NCBI GenBank assembly: GCA_002315745.1
Contig: DCID01000007.1
Coordinates: forward strand, 20,211 to 84,210
Direction of reading: 5' to 3'
DNA from: Bacteroidales bacterium UBA1735
GTDB taxonomy: Bacteria; Bacteroidota; Bacteroidia; Bacteroidales; Paludibacteraceae
DNA: 64,000 nucleotides
The notes beneath the pieces are model-generated. The model did not search any database and had not been told where the DNA came from. It saw nothing but the letters and a program-made list of their open reading frames with translations. Made by a program: the position numbers and the translations under genes. Position 1 is the stretch's first letter; each line of letters begins with the position of its first letter. Of this stretch, positions 41,280 through 51,895 are shown one piece after another.

Positions 41280-42362
41280 ATGAAACGTATTCTTTCCGTT
41301 TTCAGTTTTGCGCTCTGCGCAATGGCAATGATGGCACAAGAACCTGTCATCACGTTTAAAACTACCGAGCACGATTTCGGTAAAATCAACGAAGCCGATG
41401 GCCGTGTGACTACCGTCTTTGAGTTTAAGAACGAAGGTATGACTCCCCTCGTACTGAGTAATGTACGCGCATCCTGCGGTTGCACCACCCCTAAATGGAC
41501 TCGCGAACCCATCGAGCCGGGTCAGACTGGTGCTATCACCGTGACCTATAACCCGAATGGCCGTCCCGGTCGTTTCCAGAAAACAATCACCGTCACTTCG
41601 AACGCTACCGAGGCTACCAAGAAACTGTTCATCAAAGGTGAAGTTATCCCGAAGCCCGCTAAACCCGTTAACCAATATCCGGTACAAATGGGTGAACTCA
41701 GCGTCAAAGCTAAAACCATCAACTTAGGGAGCATCAAGAAAGGTCAATCGACCCATCATGACATTGAGTATGCTAACCATACCGATCATGACTTAGTGGT
41801 TTATCTGGCTACCAGCCCTGAAGATAACTTCCTCGAGGCTACCGCTACACTCGATACCGTTAAGCCCAACCAGACCGGTAAGTTCGTTTGCCTGTTCGAC
41901 GCTAAAGTGTGCAAGTTATATGGCCCATTAGAAGTAGAAGCATACGTAGTGGTGAACAATAAACCTGTTCTCACCGACGAGTATAAGATGACCATCAAAG
42001 CCGATATCGAGGAAGACTTCTCTAACCTCACCGTCGAGCAACGTCAACAAGCACCTATCCTCAGCACCGCTGAAACAATCGACTTCGGTAACGTAGCGGC
42101 AGGCAAGAAAGTGAAGAAGAACTTGACACTGACCAATAGCGGCAATAACGCCATGTACGTTCGTCGCGTATATGCTTCGAACGCATGCCTCAATGGTGTT
42201 GCTCCTAAGGGTGCTATCAAGTCGGGCAAGAAAGCCGATGTGAAGATCGAACTCAACACCGCAGGCTTAGCGGCAGGCGCTTACTCCCGCGAGATCGTAG
42301 TGATCACCAATGATCCTAACCAACCTCGCAAAACCGTCAAAGTGAATTGGACAGTCGAGTAA
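41280..42362 (+). CDS. Exported DUF1573 (Ig-like) protein
   Basis: A 360-residue exported protein with signal peptide MKRILSVFSFALCAMAMMA and three tandem Ig-like/ASPM-SPD-2-Hydin-type domains. The first (about 22-125) has the DUF1573 hallmark FKTTEHDFGKINE, FEFKNEGMTPLVLSNVRASC, CGCTTPKW; the second starts near 140 (KAKTINLGSIKKGQSTHHDI) and the third near 265 (ETIDFGNVAAGKKVKKNLTL). Very common in Bacteroidota; role unknown, probably periplasmic or surface scaffold. Seven bases after rel. Confidence 0.92.
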   Translation: MKRILSVFSFALCAMAMMAQEPVITFKTTEHDFGKINEADGRVTTVFEFKNEGMTPLVLSNVRASCGCTTPKWTREPIEPGQTGAITVTYNPNGRPGRFQKTITVTSNATEATKKLFIKGEVIPKPAKPVNQYPVQMGELSVKAKTINLGSIKKGQSTHHDIEYANHTDHDLVVYLATSPEDNFLEATATLDTVKPNQTGKFVCLFDAKVCKLYGPLEVEAYVVVNNKPVLTDEYKMTIKADIEEDFSNLTVEQRQQAPILSTAETIDFGNVAAGKKVKKNLTLTNSGNNAMYVRRVYASNACLNGVAPKGAIKSGKKADVKIELNTAGLAAGAYSREIVVITNDPNQPRKTVKVNWTVE

Positions 42363-42365
42363 ACT

Positions 42366-43454
42366 ATGTTTCATCCAGAGAACGATAAGGAATATAAAGG
42401 GTTAACCGTCAACGACGGCGTGGTCAATCTTCCATCCGTCAACCCGTATGCTACGTTCCATCGCGAGAAACGTCATTTGAGCGTGGACGAATACGTGGAC
42501 GGTATCCTCCGTGGCAACATCTCCATCCTAGGTCAAGCCGTGACCTTGGTGGAGAGTAGCCTGCCTTCCGATCAGGTCATTGCTCAGCAAGTCATTGAGC
42601 AATGCCTACCCCACGCTGTTCGCTCTATCCGAGTGGGCATCACGGGCGTACCTGGCGCAGGCAAATCCACGTTTATCGAAGCGCTCGGAACAGAACTATG
42701 CCACCAAGGCAAACACTTAGCCGTCCTCGCTATTGATCCCTCCTCCGAGCGATCGAAAGGTTCGATCTTAGGTGATAAGACCCGTATGAACGAACTCAGC
42801 ACCCAAGCGAATGCGTTCATTCGCCCTTCCCCCAGTGCAGGTAGTCTCGGAGGTGTGGCACGTAAGACACGCGAGACCATCGTACTATGCGAGGCCGCTG
42901 GGTTTGATACCATCCTATTAGAAACAGTCGGCGTCGGACAATCGGAGACTGCAGCCCACTCCATGGTGGACTATTTCCTCCTACTGCAAGTAACAGGTAC
43001 CGGGGATGAACTACAGGGGATAAAAAGAGGTATCATGGAGATGGCAGATGGCATCGCTATCAATAAATGCGACGGAAATAATATGGAACGCGCACGCGCC
43101 GCACGCGTAAGTTACCGCAATGCCTTAGCCCTCTTCCCTCCCTCCGAATCAGGATGGAAACCCGATGCTATCTGCTGCTCCGCCGTAGAACACACCGGCA
43201 TCCAAGAGGTGTGGAAAAACATTGAAGAATATATTGCTTTCACACGTCAAAACGGATACTTCGATTACCACCGAACAGAGCAATCGAAATACTGGATGTA
43301 CGAAACAATCAATGCTGCACTCCTCAATGGTTTCTACCAAAACGAACGCATGGAAGCACTCATCGCCAAAGCAGAACAACAAGTATTAAACAACGAAATA
43401 AGCAGTTTCATCGCTGCCAACCAATTATTGACCGAATATCACAATGGCCGATAG
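42366..43454 (+). CDS. meaB: MeaB-like G3E GTPase (methylmalonyl-CoA mutase chaperone)
   Basis: A 362-residue GTPase. P-loop GVPGAGKSTFIEALG (about 95-109), switch region AIDPSSERSKGSILGDKTRM, the ETVGVGQSE motif and base-recognition NKCDGNN are diagnostic of the MeaB/ArgK family. MeaB protects and reloads the B12-dependent methylmalonyl-CoA mutase used in the succinate-propionate pathway. The mutase genes are not in this window. Three bases follow the upstream stop and the 3' end overlaps dnaB by 11 bases. Confidence 0.93.
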   Translation: MFHPENDKEYKGLTVNDGVVNLPSVNPYATFHREKRHLSVDEYVDGILRGNISILGQAVTLVESSLPSDQVIAQQVIEQCLPHAVRSIRVGITGVPGAGKSTFIEALGTELCHQGKHLAVLAIDPSSERSKGSILGDKTRMNELSTQANAFIRPSPSAGSLGGVARKTRETIVLCEAAGFDTILLETVGVGQSETAAHSMVDYFLLLQVTGTGDELQGIKRGIMEMADGIAINKCDGNNMERARAARVSYRNALALFPPSESGWKPDAICCSAVEHTGIQEVWKNIEEYIAFTRQNGYFDYHRTEQSKYWMYETINAALLNGFYQNERMEALIAKAEQQVLNNEISSFIAANQLLTEYHNGR

Positions 43455-44985
43455 AACAACTAAAAGAACTAACCGTCCAGCACCGCAAGTAGGTGCCAAC
43501 GATGTAGGCAAACTGCCACCACAAGCCCTCGAATTAGAGGACTCCGTGATCGGTGCGCTCATGATCGAGAAAGAAGCATACGTGACCGTGTCCGAATTGC
43601 TCCGTCCTGAATCTTTCTATAAAGATCAGAACCGCTTGATCTTTGAAGCTATCCGTGCACTGGCAGCCAAAGATCAGCCTATTGATGTACTATCGGTGGC
43701 GGAGAAACTCAAATCACAAGGTACATTAGTCGAAGCCGGTGGTGCACTCTACCTGAGCGAATTAACCCGCAAGGTGGCATCTACCGCCCACCTCTACTAC
43801 CATGCCCAGATAGTCGCACAGAAAGCAACAGCACGCGACCTCATCGCTATGGCTGCTCGCATCGAAGAGCATGCTTACGATGATACCCAAGATGTAGACG
43901 ACCTCATGCAAGAGGCTGAAGCGGGCATCTTTGAGATCAGTCAACGCTCCCAGAAACGTGACGTCACCCAAATAGACCCCGTCATCGGCGAAGCCTTTGA
44001 GCGCATGCGTAAAGCCTCCAAAAACGAAGGAAACATATCCGGTGTACCTTCTGGCTTCCACGAACTGGATAAGATCACCTCGGGCTGGCAACGCTCCGAC
44101 CTCGTCATCATCGCAGCCCGTCCTGCTATGGGTAAAACGGCTTTTGTATTGTCCATGGCGAAGAACATCGCAGTCAACTATAAAAAACCTGTGGCTATGT
44201 TCTCCCTCGAGATGTCCAATGTCCAACTCGTCAATCGTCTCATCATGAACGTGTGCGAGATAGAAGGTGATAAGATCAAGAATGGTAAACTAACCAAGTC
44301 CGAATGGTCGCAACTCGAGCATAAAGTGAACGACCTTTTAGGCGCACCTATCTACGTGGACGATACCCCTTCCCTATCCGTCTTTGAACTGCGCTCCAAA
44401 GCCCGCAAACTCGTGCGCGAACATCATGTAGAACTCATCATCATCGACTACCTGCAACTAATGAATGCATCCGGTATGTCTTTCGGTTCGCGTGAGCAAG
44501 AGGTTAGTATCATCTCCCGTAACCTCAAGCAGTTAGCCAAGGAGTTAGATATACCTATCATTGCCCTCTCACAGTTGAACCGTGGCGTCGAAGCACGTAC
44601 GGGTGTCGAGGGTAAACAACCACAACTGAGCGACCTGCGTGAATCAGGTGCCATCGAGCAAGATGCCGATATGGTTTGTTTCATTCACCGCCCTGAGTAC
44701 TATCACCTCTACAACGATGAGAAAACAGGTAAAGACTTACGCGGATTAGGACAGATCATCGTCGCTAAACACCGTAATGGTGCCACCGACTCGATATGGC
44801 TACGCTTCCGCTCTAAGTTCGCTAAGTTCCAGAACGAGGACGAGACCTTCGACGATAGCGACTTGGCACCACTACCCACGGAAGGCAATGTGACCATATC
44901 CTCCAAGATGAACCGCATCGTCAATAATGCGCCCGTAGATATGTCACCCGATGGCGCCTCCCTAAAAAACGATGTCCCTTTCTAG
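43444..44985 (+). CDS. dnaB: Replicative DNA helicase
   Basis: A 513-residue DnaB. N-terminal helical domain (about 25-125; PPQALELEDSVIGALMIEKE); RecA-like helicase domain with GFHELDKITSGWQRSDLVII, Walker A ARPAMGKTAFVLSMA, Walker B ELIIIDYLQLM, and the arginine-finger region (SDLRESGAIEQDADMVCFIH, then KHRNGATDSIWLRF). It unwinds duplex DNA ahead of the replisome as a hexameric ring. No intein or frameshift. The gene starts within the last codons of meaB. Confidence 0.96.
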   Translation: MADRTTKRTNRPAPQVGANDVGKLPPQALELEDSVIGALMIEKEAYVTVSELLRPESFYKDQNRLIFEAIRALAAKDQPIDVLSVAEKLKSQGTLVEAGGALYLSELTRKVASTAHLYYHAQIVAQKATARDLIAMAARIEEHAYDDTQDVDDLMQEAEAGIFEISQRSQKRDVTQIDPVIGEAFERMRKASKNEGNISGVPSGFHELDKITSGWQRSDLVIIAARPAMGKTAFVLSMAKNIAVNYKKPVAMFSLEMSNVQLVNRLIMNVCEIEGDKIKNGKLTKSEWSQLEHKVNDLLGAPIYVDDTPSLSVFELRSKARKLVREHHVELIIIDYLQLMNASGMSFGSREQEVSIISRNLKQLAKELDIPIIALSQLNRGVEARTGVEGKQPQLSDLRESGAIEQDADMVCFIHRPEYYHLYNDEKTGKDLRGLGQIIVAKHRNGATDSIWLRFRSKFAKFQNEDETFDDSDLAPLPTEGNVTISSKMNRIVNNAPVDMSPDGASLKNDVPF

Positions 44986-45015
44986 CCTAGAAAAAAAAAT
45001 AACAGATAACACGAT

Positions 45016-46419
45016 ATGCAAAGAACAGTAATTATTGATGCGCTTAAGAGTACGGCTTTGAATCAGCCGATCAATGTGCGTGGATGGGTACGTTCGCGTC
45101 GAGGCAATAAACAGGTTTGTTTCATTGCCCTCAACGACGGTTCCACCATCCAGAACATCCAGATCGTGGTTGATTTGACCCAGTTCTCCGAAGACCAACT
45201 CAAACCGGTCACTACCGGCAGTTGTATCTCCGCAACGGGTATTCTCGTACCCTCCCAAGGCGCAGGTCAAGCGGTTGAGATCCAATTGACCGAATTAGAG
45301 ATCTACGGCACCGCCGACCCAGAGACTTATCCGCTCCAAAAGAAAGGTCTGTCTATGGAGTATCTCCGTACTATAGCGCACCTGCGCCCGCGTACGAATA
45401 CTTTTGGTGCCGTGTTCCGTATCCGCCACCACATGACGATGGCTATTCACACGTATTTCCATGAGCACGGGTTCTTCAATTTCCATACCCCACTCATCAC
45501 CGCCTCCGACTGCGAAGGTGCTGGTCAGATGTTCCAAGTAACCACCAAGAACCTCTACAACCTCAAAAAAGATGAGAACGGAAAGATAGACTACTCCGAC
45601 GACTTCTTCGGCAAACAAGCTTCTCTCACGGTCTCTGGTCAGTTGGAAGGTGAGTTAGCCGCTATGGCGTTGGGCAAAATATATACGTTTGGACCAACCT
45701 TCCGCGCCGAGAACTCCAATACGCCACGCCACTTAGCCGAGTTCTGGATGATCGAACCCGAAGTAGCCTTCATCGATAAGTCCGAACTGATGGACCTCGA
45801 AGAAGACTTCATCAAATACTGCGTACGTTGGGCATTAAACAACTGTATGGACGACCTCGAGTTCCTTAACCAGTATGTCGACCCTGAGCATAAACTCATT
45901 GAACGTATGCGTTCCGTCGTGGACACCGAGTTCGTACGCCTGCCCTATACAGAGGGTATCGCTATCCTCCAAGAAGCCATCAAGAACGGACAAAAATTTG
46001 AGTTCCCCTGCAACTGGGGCGACGATATATCCTCCGAGCATGAACGCTACCTCGTGGAGAAACATTTTGGTAAACCCGTCATCATGACCGATTACCCCAA
46101 AGATATCAAGGCTTTCTATATGAAGGTCAACGAGGATGGCAAAACCGTACAGGGAACAGATGTACTCTTCCCACAAATCGGTGAGATCATCGGTGGTTCG
46201 GTGCGCGAAGAGTCACTCGACAAACTTAACGCCGAGATCGAACGACGCCATATCCCGATGAAAGATATGTGGTGGTACTTAGACACACGCCGCTTCGGCG
46301 CTGCTCCACATGCCGGATTTGGCTTAGGTTTTGAGCGACTGATGCTCTTTGTTACTGGAATGCAGAACATCCGTGACGTTATTCCTTTCCCACGTACTCC
46401 TAAAACAGCAGAATTCTAA
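45016..46419 (+). CDS. asnS: Asparaginyl-tRNA synthetase
   Basis: A 467-residue class IIb synthetase. OB-fold anticodon-binding domain (about 15-110; [20 protein letters not shown]), motif 1 region ([23 protein letters not shown]), motif 2 ([25 protein letters not shown]) and motif 3 ([30 protein letters not shown] shown in parts: [19 protein letters not shown]). These features separate AsnRS from AspRS. Normal length. The 30-base gap before it has two 7-bp AATAACA-like units but no promoter. Confidence 0.95.
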   Translation: MQRTVIIDALKSTALNQPINVRGWVRSRRGNKQVCFIALNDGSTIQNIQIVVDLTQFSEDQLKPVTTGSCISATGILVPSQGAGQAVEIQLTELEIYGTADPETYPLQKKGLSMEYLRTIAHLRPRTNTFGAVFRIRHHMTMAIHTYFHEHGFFNFHTPLITASDCEGAGQMFQVTTKNLYNLKKDENGKIDYSDDFFGKQASLTVSGQLEGELAAMALGKIYTFGPTFRAENSNTPRHLAEFWMIEPEVAFIDKSELMDLEEDFIKYCVRWALNNCMDDLEFLNQYVDPEHKLIERMRSVVDTEFVRLPYTEGIAILQEAIKNGQKFEFPCNWGDDISSEHERYLVEKHFGKPVIMTDYPKDIKAFYMKVNEDGKTVQGTDVLFPQIGEIIGGSVREESLDKLNAEIERRHIPMKDMWWYLDTRRFGAAPHAGFGLGFERLMLFVTGMQNIRDVIPFPRTPKTAEF

Positions 46420-46463
46420 ATTCTATGATAGTTAACTTATTTATTAACCCTAAAAACAGTTTT

Positions 46464-49400
46464 ATGCGGAAAACACTATTTACATGTGTTATGTGCACGA
46501 TAGCCCTTATGGCTTCTGCACAGACTTCGCTGAAAGGTGTACTCATCGACGAGACGACTAATCAACCTATCGTCGGTGCTACCGTCACCTTAGCGAACCA
46601 AAACATCAGCACGACTACCAATCAGGCTGGTGAGTTCTCTCTACTGTACCTCGATGCTATGGACGAAGAAGTAGTCATCGAAGCACAAGGTTATAATGGA
46701 ACAATTGAACTGGTTTCCCTGGAAAATGGACAAACCAAACAGTTGGATCCCATTAAGTTATCGGTCGATGTAGCCAAAGAGACACAAGACGAGATCTTGG
46801 TCAACATCTCCGATGATGATCTCAATGACGACGAAGGTAAAAGCCAAGCGCAAGCCTCTGCGACGTCAGCTAGTACGGATGTGTTCAATTCGACCATCTC
46901 TTATGCTTGGTCTACCGCGCGTTACCGCAATCGTGGATATGCGCAGAACTATGAGACCGTGTACATCAATGGTTTGAGTTTCAACACCGCTGAGCGCGGA
47001 ACATTCTCCTTCTCATCCATGGGCGGTCTGAACGATGCAAGCCGTTACAAAGAAGTGGTACTGCCTATTGAAGCTACTAACTTCACTTTCGGCGGTTTAG
47101 GACAATCTACCAACTACTTGATGAACGCAAGCCGTTATGCACAAGGTTGGAAAGTGAGCCTCGCCGGTACCAACCGTAACTACAAAGCTGCAGCGCGTCT
47201 GACCTACGCCAGTGGACCTCTCAAAAATGGTTGGTCATTCGTTGGACAAGTTGCCTTCCGTTTCTCACCTTATTGCTCCCAATTGGGTATCATCGGCGAA
47301 GGTATATCCTACTATTCGCTCGGTTACTTCTTCTCGGCTGAGAAGATTTGGAGCAATGGTAACAAACTGAACATCACCACTTTTGGTGCTCCTACGCAAC
47401 GCGGTCAGAATGGTGCCGTTACCCAAGAAGTCTATAACTTAACCGGTACCAACAACTACAACCCCTATTGGGGCTACCAAGATGGTAAGATGCGTAACTC
47501 ACGTATCGTCAAATCCTTTGACCCAACCATCGTGTTGAACTATGATCTCAACATCGATGAGCACAACAAGATGAAGTTCGCGCTGGGCTACCACTATTCC
47601 TTGTATTCCAACTCCGCTATCAACTTCTACAACGCTCCTGATCCACGCCCGGATTACTACCGTAACATGCCTTCCTTCTATTGGGATGGACAGATCGTGC
47701 ACAGCAACTCCGACCAGTTATTTGACGCCAATGGCGAGCACTATAAATATGGCTTATTCATCGGCGAATCCTACGCTGCTAATGGCGAAGGTACTCCCTT
47801 AGGAGATGGCTTCACAGGTGCTGATGGTCAGAACATTGGTCCCAGCGTCGATCAATCGACCTATAACGAGATGGTTAATCTCTGGAAAAACCGTGACCCA
47901 CAAGTCACCCAAATCAACTGGGATGCTATCTATGCCGCTAACTATGCGAACAACATCAACACCCCAGAGGGTATGGCTCGTTACGTGCAAGAACGTCGTC
48001 ACAACGATATCCAAGAGGCGGCTGCTAATGTGCTGTGGAACAATGACCAGTTCGATCATCTCAAGATGACCTTAGGACTCGAAGGTAAGTTCTCACAAGG
48101 TGTTCACTATAAGACCATGGATGACCTTCTGGGCGCTAACCAATGGTACGATATCGACCCATTCGCCGATCGTGATATTAAGGAGTTGGCTAGCAACATC
48201 GGTTTGCCACAAACAGCCATGGCTGTCGTTAAGCAAAACGATATCGCCTATTTCATTAATAACGGCGGCGCTGCTAAGGTACATGATGGTGACCGCTTCG
48301 GTTATGACTATCGTATGAACCTCGGTACAGCCAAAGTATGGTTCCAGAACGAGTGGAGCTTCCAAGACATCGATTTCTACTACGCTATTCAGGCTACCTA
48401 TTCCTATATGCAACGTACCACGAACATGATCAACGGTCGTGCTTGGTATCTGGCTTACCAATCGCCTGAAGATGCACACTACTACTTGGGATCCGATGCG
48501 GATAACATCATGGCACAGATCGAAAGTCTCACGCTCCAATCGGGTACTTTTGCAGGTGCTAAGCACAACTTCGTAGACCCCGCCTTCAAGGCAGGTTTCA
48601 CCTACAAGATCAATGGTCGTAACAGATTGAAATTCAATGCACTCGCACAGACTCAAGCACCTTTGGCTCGTAATGCGTACATCTCTCAACGTGTACACGA
48701 TCGCGCGGTAGCTACGGTTTATCGTCACGACAATGCTTCGTCCTTGGCAGACTACTATGCTGCATCGGAGAAGATCATCGGCGGTGACCTCACCTACGAA
48801 TTCAATTTCCCCATCGTTCGTGGACGTTTGACCGGTTACTACACCCGCTTCTGGGATGGAACCGAACTCAACTCCTTCTATGATGATGAGGCGCGTACCT
48901 TCGTCAACCAGGCTATCACCGGTATCAACAAACGCCACTGCGGTGTAGAGGCTGCCCTCTCTGTTAAACTCGGCACCTACTTCACCTTAACAGGTGTAGC
49001 CGCTGTGGGTGACTACCGCTATAAGAGCAATGCGTATGTAGTCACTTCTGCTGAGAACGGTATGGCACTCGCTACCGATCCTATCACCGGTAATCCTGTA
49101 CTGGAAACAGCCGACACCGTCATGTACAACGGCTTACGCGTTTCGAACGGCCCACAAGTCAACACTAGCCTCAAGCTGAGCTTCTTCCACCCCAAGATGT
49201 GGTTTGCTGATGTGACCGTTAGCTACTACGATTGGAACTATATGTCTGTTGCTCCATCGCGTCGTATGATGGGTCTATATACCGGCACACGCGCAGATGG
49301 TACACAAGTCAATGGTGGTTACTTTGACGCTATTGGCGGCAAGACAGCCCTCATCACCGACGAAAGTGGTGTTCCTGTACAAGATAAGTACGGCAACTAC

Positions 49401-49733
49401 TCACTCAAGTATCCGTATAACTTATTGGATCAACAGGAGAGCTTAACGGCTACCAATCCTTTGAACCGTTTCATGATTGACTTCAGCGTAGGTAAACTCA
49501 TTTATCTGCCTAACCGCCAATCCCTCTCCATCAACTTATCTGTGACCAATATCAGCCACAACCTCAAGTTCAAGACCGGTGGTTACCAACAAGCTCGTCT
49601 GCCTCGCCAGACTAAGCAAGGTGCCAACGATGGCGAGAACTCCGTAGTCGGTGCTAACGCTTGGAAATTCCAATCGAAGTACTACTATGCGTGGGGTCCT
49701 AACTTGTATTGCACCATTACTTATAAATTCTAA
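46464..49733 (+). CDS. TonB-dependent outer-membrane receptor with CarboxypepD_reg-like domain
   Basis: A receptor of about 1,089 residues. The start at 46464 gives signal peptide MRKTLFTCVMCTIALMASAQ. The N-terminal beta-sandwich (21-110; GVLIDETTNQPIVGATVTL) is of the CarboxypepD_reg-like type; next come a poorly conserved acidic linker (VNISDDDLNDDEGKSQAQ), a plug-like segment (ARYRNRGYAQNYETVYINGL) and a long barrel ending in YYYAWGPNLYCTITYKF. It lacks classical SusC features, so the substrate is unclear. The next gene encodes a DUF5689 lipoprotein, a pairing I believe recurs in Bacteroidota, suggesting a two-part uptake system. Confidence 0.85.
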   Translation: MRKTLFTCVMCTIALMASAQTSLKGVLIDETTNQPIVGATVTLANQNISTTTNQAGEFSLLYLDAMDEEVVIEAQGYNGTIELVSLENGQTKQLDPIKLSVDVAKETQDEILVNISDDDLNDDEGKSQAQASATSASTDVFNSTISYAWSTARYRNRGYAQNYETVYINGLSFNTAERGTFSFSSMGGLNDASRYKEVVLPIEATNFTFGGLGQSTNYLMNASRYAQGWKVSLAGTNRNYKAAARLTYASGPLKNGWSFVGQVAFRFSPYCSQLGIIGEGISYYSLGYFFSAEKIWSNGNKLNITTFGAPTQRGQNGAVTQEVYNLTGTNNYNPYWGYQDGKMRNSRIVKSFDPTIVLNYDLNIDEHNKMKFALGYHYSLYSNSAINFYNAPDPRPDYYRNMPSFYWDGQIVHSNSDQLFDANGEHYKYGLFIGESYAANGEGTPLGDGFTGADGQNIGPSVDQSTYNEMVNLWKNRDPQVTQINWDAIYAANYANNINTPEGMARYVQERRHNDIQEAAANVLWNNDQFDHLKMTLGLEGKFSQGVHYKTMDDLLGANQWYDIDPFADRDIKELASNIGLPQTAMAVVKQNDIAYFINNGGAAKVHDGDRFGYDYRMNLGTAKVWFQNEWSFQDIDFYYAIQATYSYMQRTTNMINGRAWYLAYQSPEDAHYYLGSDADNIMAQIESLTLQSGTFAGAKHNFVDPAFKAGFTYKINGRNRLKFNALAQTQAPLARNAYISQRVHDRAVATVYRHDNASSLADYYAASEKIIGGDLTYEFNFPIVRGRLTGYYTRFWDGTELNSFYDDEARTFVNQAITGINKRHCGVEAALSVKLGTYFTLTGVAAVGDYRYKSNAYVVTSAENGMALATDPITGNPVLETADTVMYNGLRVSNGPQVNTSLKLSFFHPKMWFADVTVSYYDWNYMSVAPSRRMMGLYTGTRADGTQVNGGYFDAIGGKTALITDESGVPVQDKYGNYSLKYPYNLLDQQESLTATNPLNRFMIDFSVGKLIYLPNRQSLSINLSVTNISHNLKFKTGGYQQARLPRQTKQGANDGENSVVGANAWKFQSKYYYAWGPNLYCTITYKF

Positions 49734-49735
49734 TT

Positions 49736-49741
49736 AGGAGG
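49736..49741 (+). promoter_or_regulatory. Shine-Dalgarno AGGAGG deciding the start of the DUF5689 gene
   Basis: AGGAGG is 2 nt before the ATG at 49744 but 8 nt before the ATG at 49750, so spacing favours 49750. Confidence 0.55.
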
Positions 49742-49749
49742 ACATGAAA

Positions 49750-50994
49750 ATGAAAAAAACAGTTTTATATAGCATCGCATTGGCGTGCATCGCAGCATGG
49801 ACATTCACTTCATGCAATGTGAATGCGCCTTCTGAAGATAAACTTTTCCTCTCTGAAGATCAAGTGACCGAACTTACCAAAGATGGTAAAGTCTATAACC
49901 TCAATGACTTCAAAGAGAAGTTCTTATCCGATACCGGTAACTATTGCGCCCAGAACTTATACCGCACTCGTGGTACTGTACAGGGTGTCGATTGGTTACT
50001 ATTCTCCTTGGATACACTGCCTAAGGATGGCGAAGGTATCTATATTCGTGGTCGTATCTCTACCGATGACTACGGAGGAAACTTCTATAAGTCGTTCATT
50101 ATCCAACAGATTGTGGGTGGCGAACAACAGAACCTGCGTATCTCCATCGATATGGGTTCTGCCAATGGCTTATACCAAATGGGACAAGAGGTGATCATTC
50201 GTTGTAATGGTTTGTGCTTAGGCCGTTATGCCAACCAAGCGCAACTGTGTATTCCTACCTACAACAACAACATGTATGCACAGAACGCTGAGCAGAAAGT
50301 GGGATGGGCTCCTGGACGTATCTCGGGTCCCTTGTTCCGTAAAGCGTGCCATCTGATTGGTAAACCCGACCAGTCCAAACTGCAATGCGACGTCATCAAA
50401 ATCACTGACTTCAATACGTTGACCGGTACCGATAAAGCTAGTCTCAAAGACTACTGTATCTACAAGGATGCCCGTCTAGTGGTTTTGGAGAATGTGCATT
50501 GCGATGGCAAATATGATTATCGCAAATTCTGGAGAATAGTAGGTGACACTGTCGTACTAGATAGCGCTCAGATTTTCTTAGGTAGATACGCCGATGAAAA
50601 AGGATCATTAAGCTATTGTACAGATGGCAATCCTTCCGAAGACCAAAATGCGCGTGTTTTTGCACCAACAACCAAGAACGTAGGTTTCCCACAAAGTCGT
50701 ATCATCACCGATGGTACCAATTATGCCAATATCTCTAACTCTGAGTATGCTAAATACGCCTTCTTCTATTTGCCCGCAGACACGATGGTGGGTAGCATTA
50801 GAGGTATTTTGAGTTATTACGCAGATAATGGTGGTAAACTGACCTCCTACCCAAAAGGTCTGCCCTATAAATGGGCAATCACTCCACGTGGTTTACGCCT
50901 CGCCGGAGATATTGCTCCCGGTATCAACGACATCCTATGGGATACCAAGTGGGATCCCACAGAGTATGGTGGACTTAAAGATACCATCCAATAA
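49750..50994 (+). CDS. DUF5689-like surface lipoprotein
   Basis: A lipoprotein of about 414 residues. Signal peptide with lipobox FTSC (lipidated Cys near residue 22) followed by NVNAPSEDKLFL. The N-terminal half has a DUF5689-like OB-type beta fold (GTVQGVDWLLFS, GIYIRGRISTDDYGGNFYKS, FIIQQIVGG), the C-terminal half more beta structure (GSIRGILSYYADNGGKL). DUF5689 proteins are usually encoded beside TonB receptors and may cap them at the surface; the ligand is unknown. I prefer the second Met (49750) over 49744 because of the Shine-Dalgarno spacing. Confidence 0.8.
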   Translation: MKKTVLYSIALACIAAWTFTSCNVNAPSEDKLFLSEDQVTELTKDGKVYNLNDFKEKFLSDTGNYCAQNLYRTRGTVQGVDWLLFSLDTLPKDGEGIYIRGRISTDDYGGNFYKSFIIQQIVGGEQQNLRISIDMGSANGLYQMGQEVIIRCNGLCLGRYANQAQLCIPTYNNNMYAQNAEQKVGWAPGRISGPLFRKACHLIGKPDQSKLQCDVIKITDFNTLTGTDKASLKDYCIYKDARLVVLENVHCDGKYDYRKFWRIVGDTVVLDSAQIFLGRYADEKGSLSYCTDGNPSEDQNARVFAPTTKNVGFPQSRIITDGTNYANISNSEYAKYAFFYLPADTMVGSIRGILSYYADNGGKLTSYPKGLPYKWAITPRGLRLAGDIAPGINDILWDTKWDPTEYGGLKDTIQ

Positions 50995-50997
50995 GTC

Positions 50998-51501
50998 ATG
51001 ACGTGGTTAGACATACTACTGCTCCTTCCCCTGCTAATAGGTCTCGTTAGAGGCCTAATGCGGGGACTCATCTCCGAGCTCATCGCCATCACGGCGGTGG
51101 TGCTCGGATTTGTGGGAGCTAGACTATGGGGTGCTGACTTTGCCCATTGGCTCATGCAGCAGTTCACATGGCCTGAGGCTGTGTGCAATACCGTTGCGTA
51201 TGCGCTCATCTTCTTGGCAATTGCCGTGGTACTCAATATCTTAGGTAGACTCTTCTCTAAGTTACTTAAAGCCATCCATTTAGGTTTTATCAATCGCCTC
51301 TTTGGAGGACTCTTCGGTGTGGCTAAGTATGGCTTAGTCGTCTTAGTGGTGACGTTCTGCCTCCATAGCATAGATAGCCGTTGGCATATCCTTAATAGCG
51401 ACCTGAAGTCCAAGTCCGTTGTGTATCCCAACGCCGTTGAACTGTCCGAGTACCTACTTTCTATCACCCCTTATGAAGACCTATCTCTCCCTCGGATCTA
51501 A
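50998..51501 (+). CDS. CvpA family membrane protein
   Basis: A 167-residue inner-membrane protein with about four hydrophobic segments (8-25, 28-47, 65-83, 103-120) and the CvpA-like N terminus WLDILLLLPLLIGLVRGLMR followed by GLISELIAI. CvpA proteins are linked to envelope homeostasis and, in E. coli, to colicin V production; the exact role is unclear. Three bases after the lipoprotein gene; the 3' end overlaps folK by 29 bases. Confidence 0.88.
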   Translation: MTWLDILLLLPLLIGLVRGLMRGLISELIAITAVVLGFVGARLWGADFAHWLMQQFTWPEAVCNTVAYALIFLAIAVVLNILGRLFSKLLKAIHLGFINRLFGGLFGVAKYGLVVLVVTFCLHSIDSRWHILNSDLKSKSVVYPNAVELSEYLLSITPYEDLSLPRI

Positions 51502-51895
51502 TTTAGGGAACCGAGAAGAGACTATCCATAAGGCGATAGCCTGTATCGAAGCCCAAGTGGGCGCCGTCATCCGTCGCTCTGCGTTCTACTACTCTGCCCC
51601 ATGGGGTTTTGAGTCCGAACATGAGTTCTGCAACCTATGTGTCTGCGTAGAGACAACACTGGATCCTTTGGTGCTCCTACATCGTTTACAGGCCATCGAA
51701 CGCGAATTAGGACGCACTCCTCATTCTACAGCGCCCACGCGCACGTACGAAGATAGGACGATAGATATAGACATCATTTTATACGAACATATCACCATCA
51801 CTACACCCGAACTCACTATCCCTCACCCACTCTATCAACAACGTGACTTCGTGCTAACACCCCTACACGAGATTTATACTGATTATGCTCTCTAA
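51473..51895 (+). CDS. folK: 6-hydroxymethyl-7,8-dihydropterin pyrophosphokinase
   Basis: A 140-residue HPPK that transfers pyrophosphate from ATP to hydroxymethyl-dihydropterin in folate synthesis. The start at 51473 (MKTYLSLGSNLGNREETIHK) gives the standard N terminus and a 29-base overlap with cvpA. Signatures: SAPWGFESEHEFCN, RTYEDRTIDIDIILY (metal-binding Asp pair) and IPHPLYQQRDFVLTPL. A separate folate block, thyA-folA, is 22 kb away. The 3' end overlaps prfC by 11 bases. Confidence 0.95.
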   Translation: MKTYLSLGSNLGNREETIHKAIACIEAQVGAVIRRSAFYYSAPWGFESEHEFCNLCVCVETTLDPLVLLHRLQAIERELGRTPHSTAPTRTYEDRTIDIDIILYEHITITTPELTIPHPLYQQRDFVLTPLHEIYTDYAL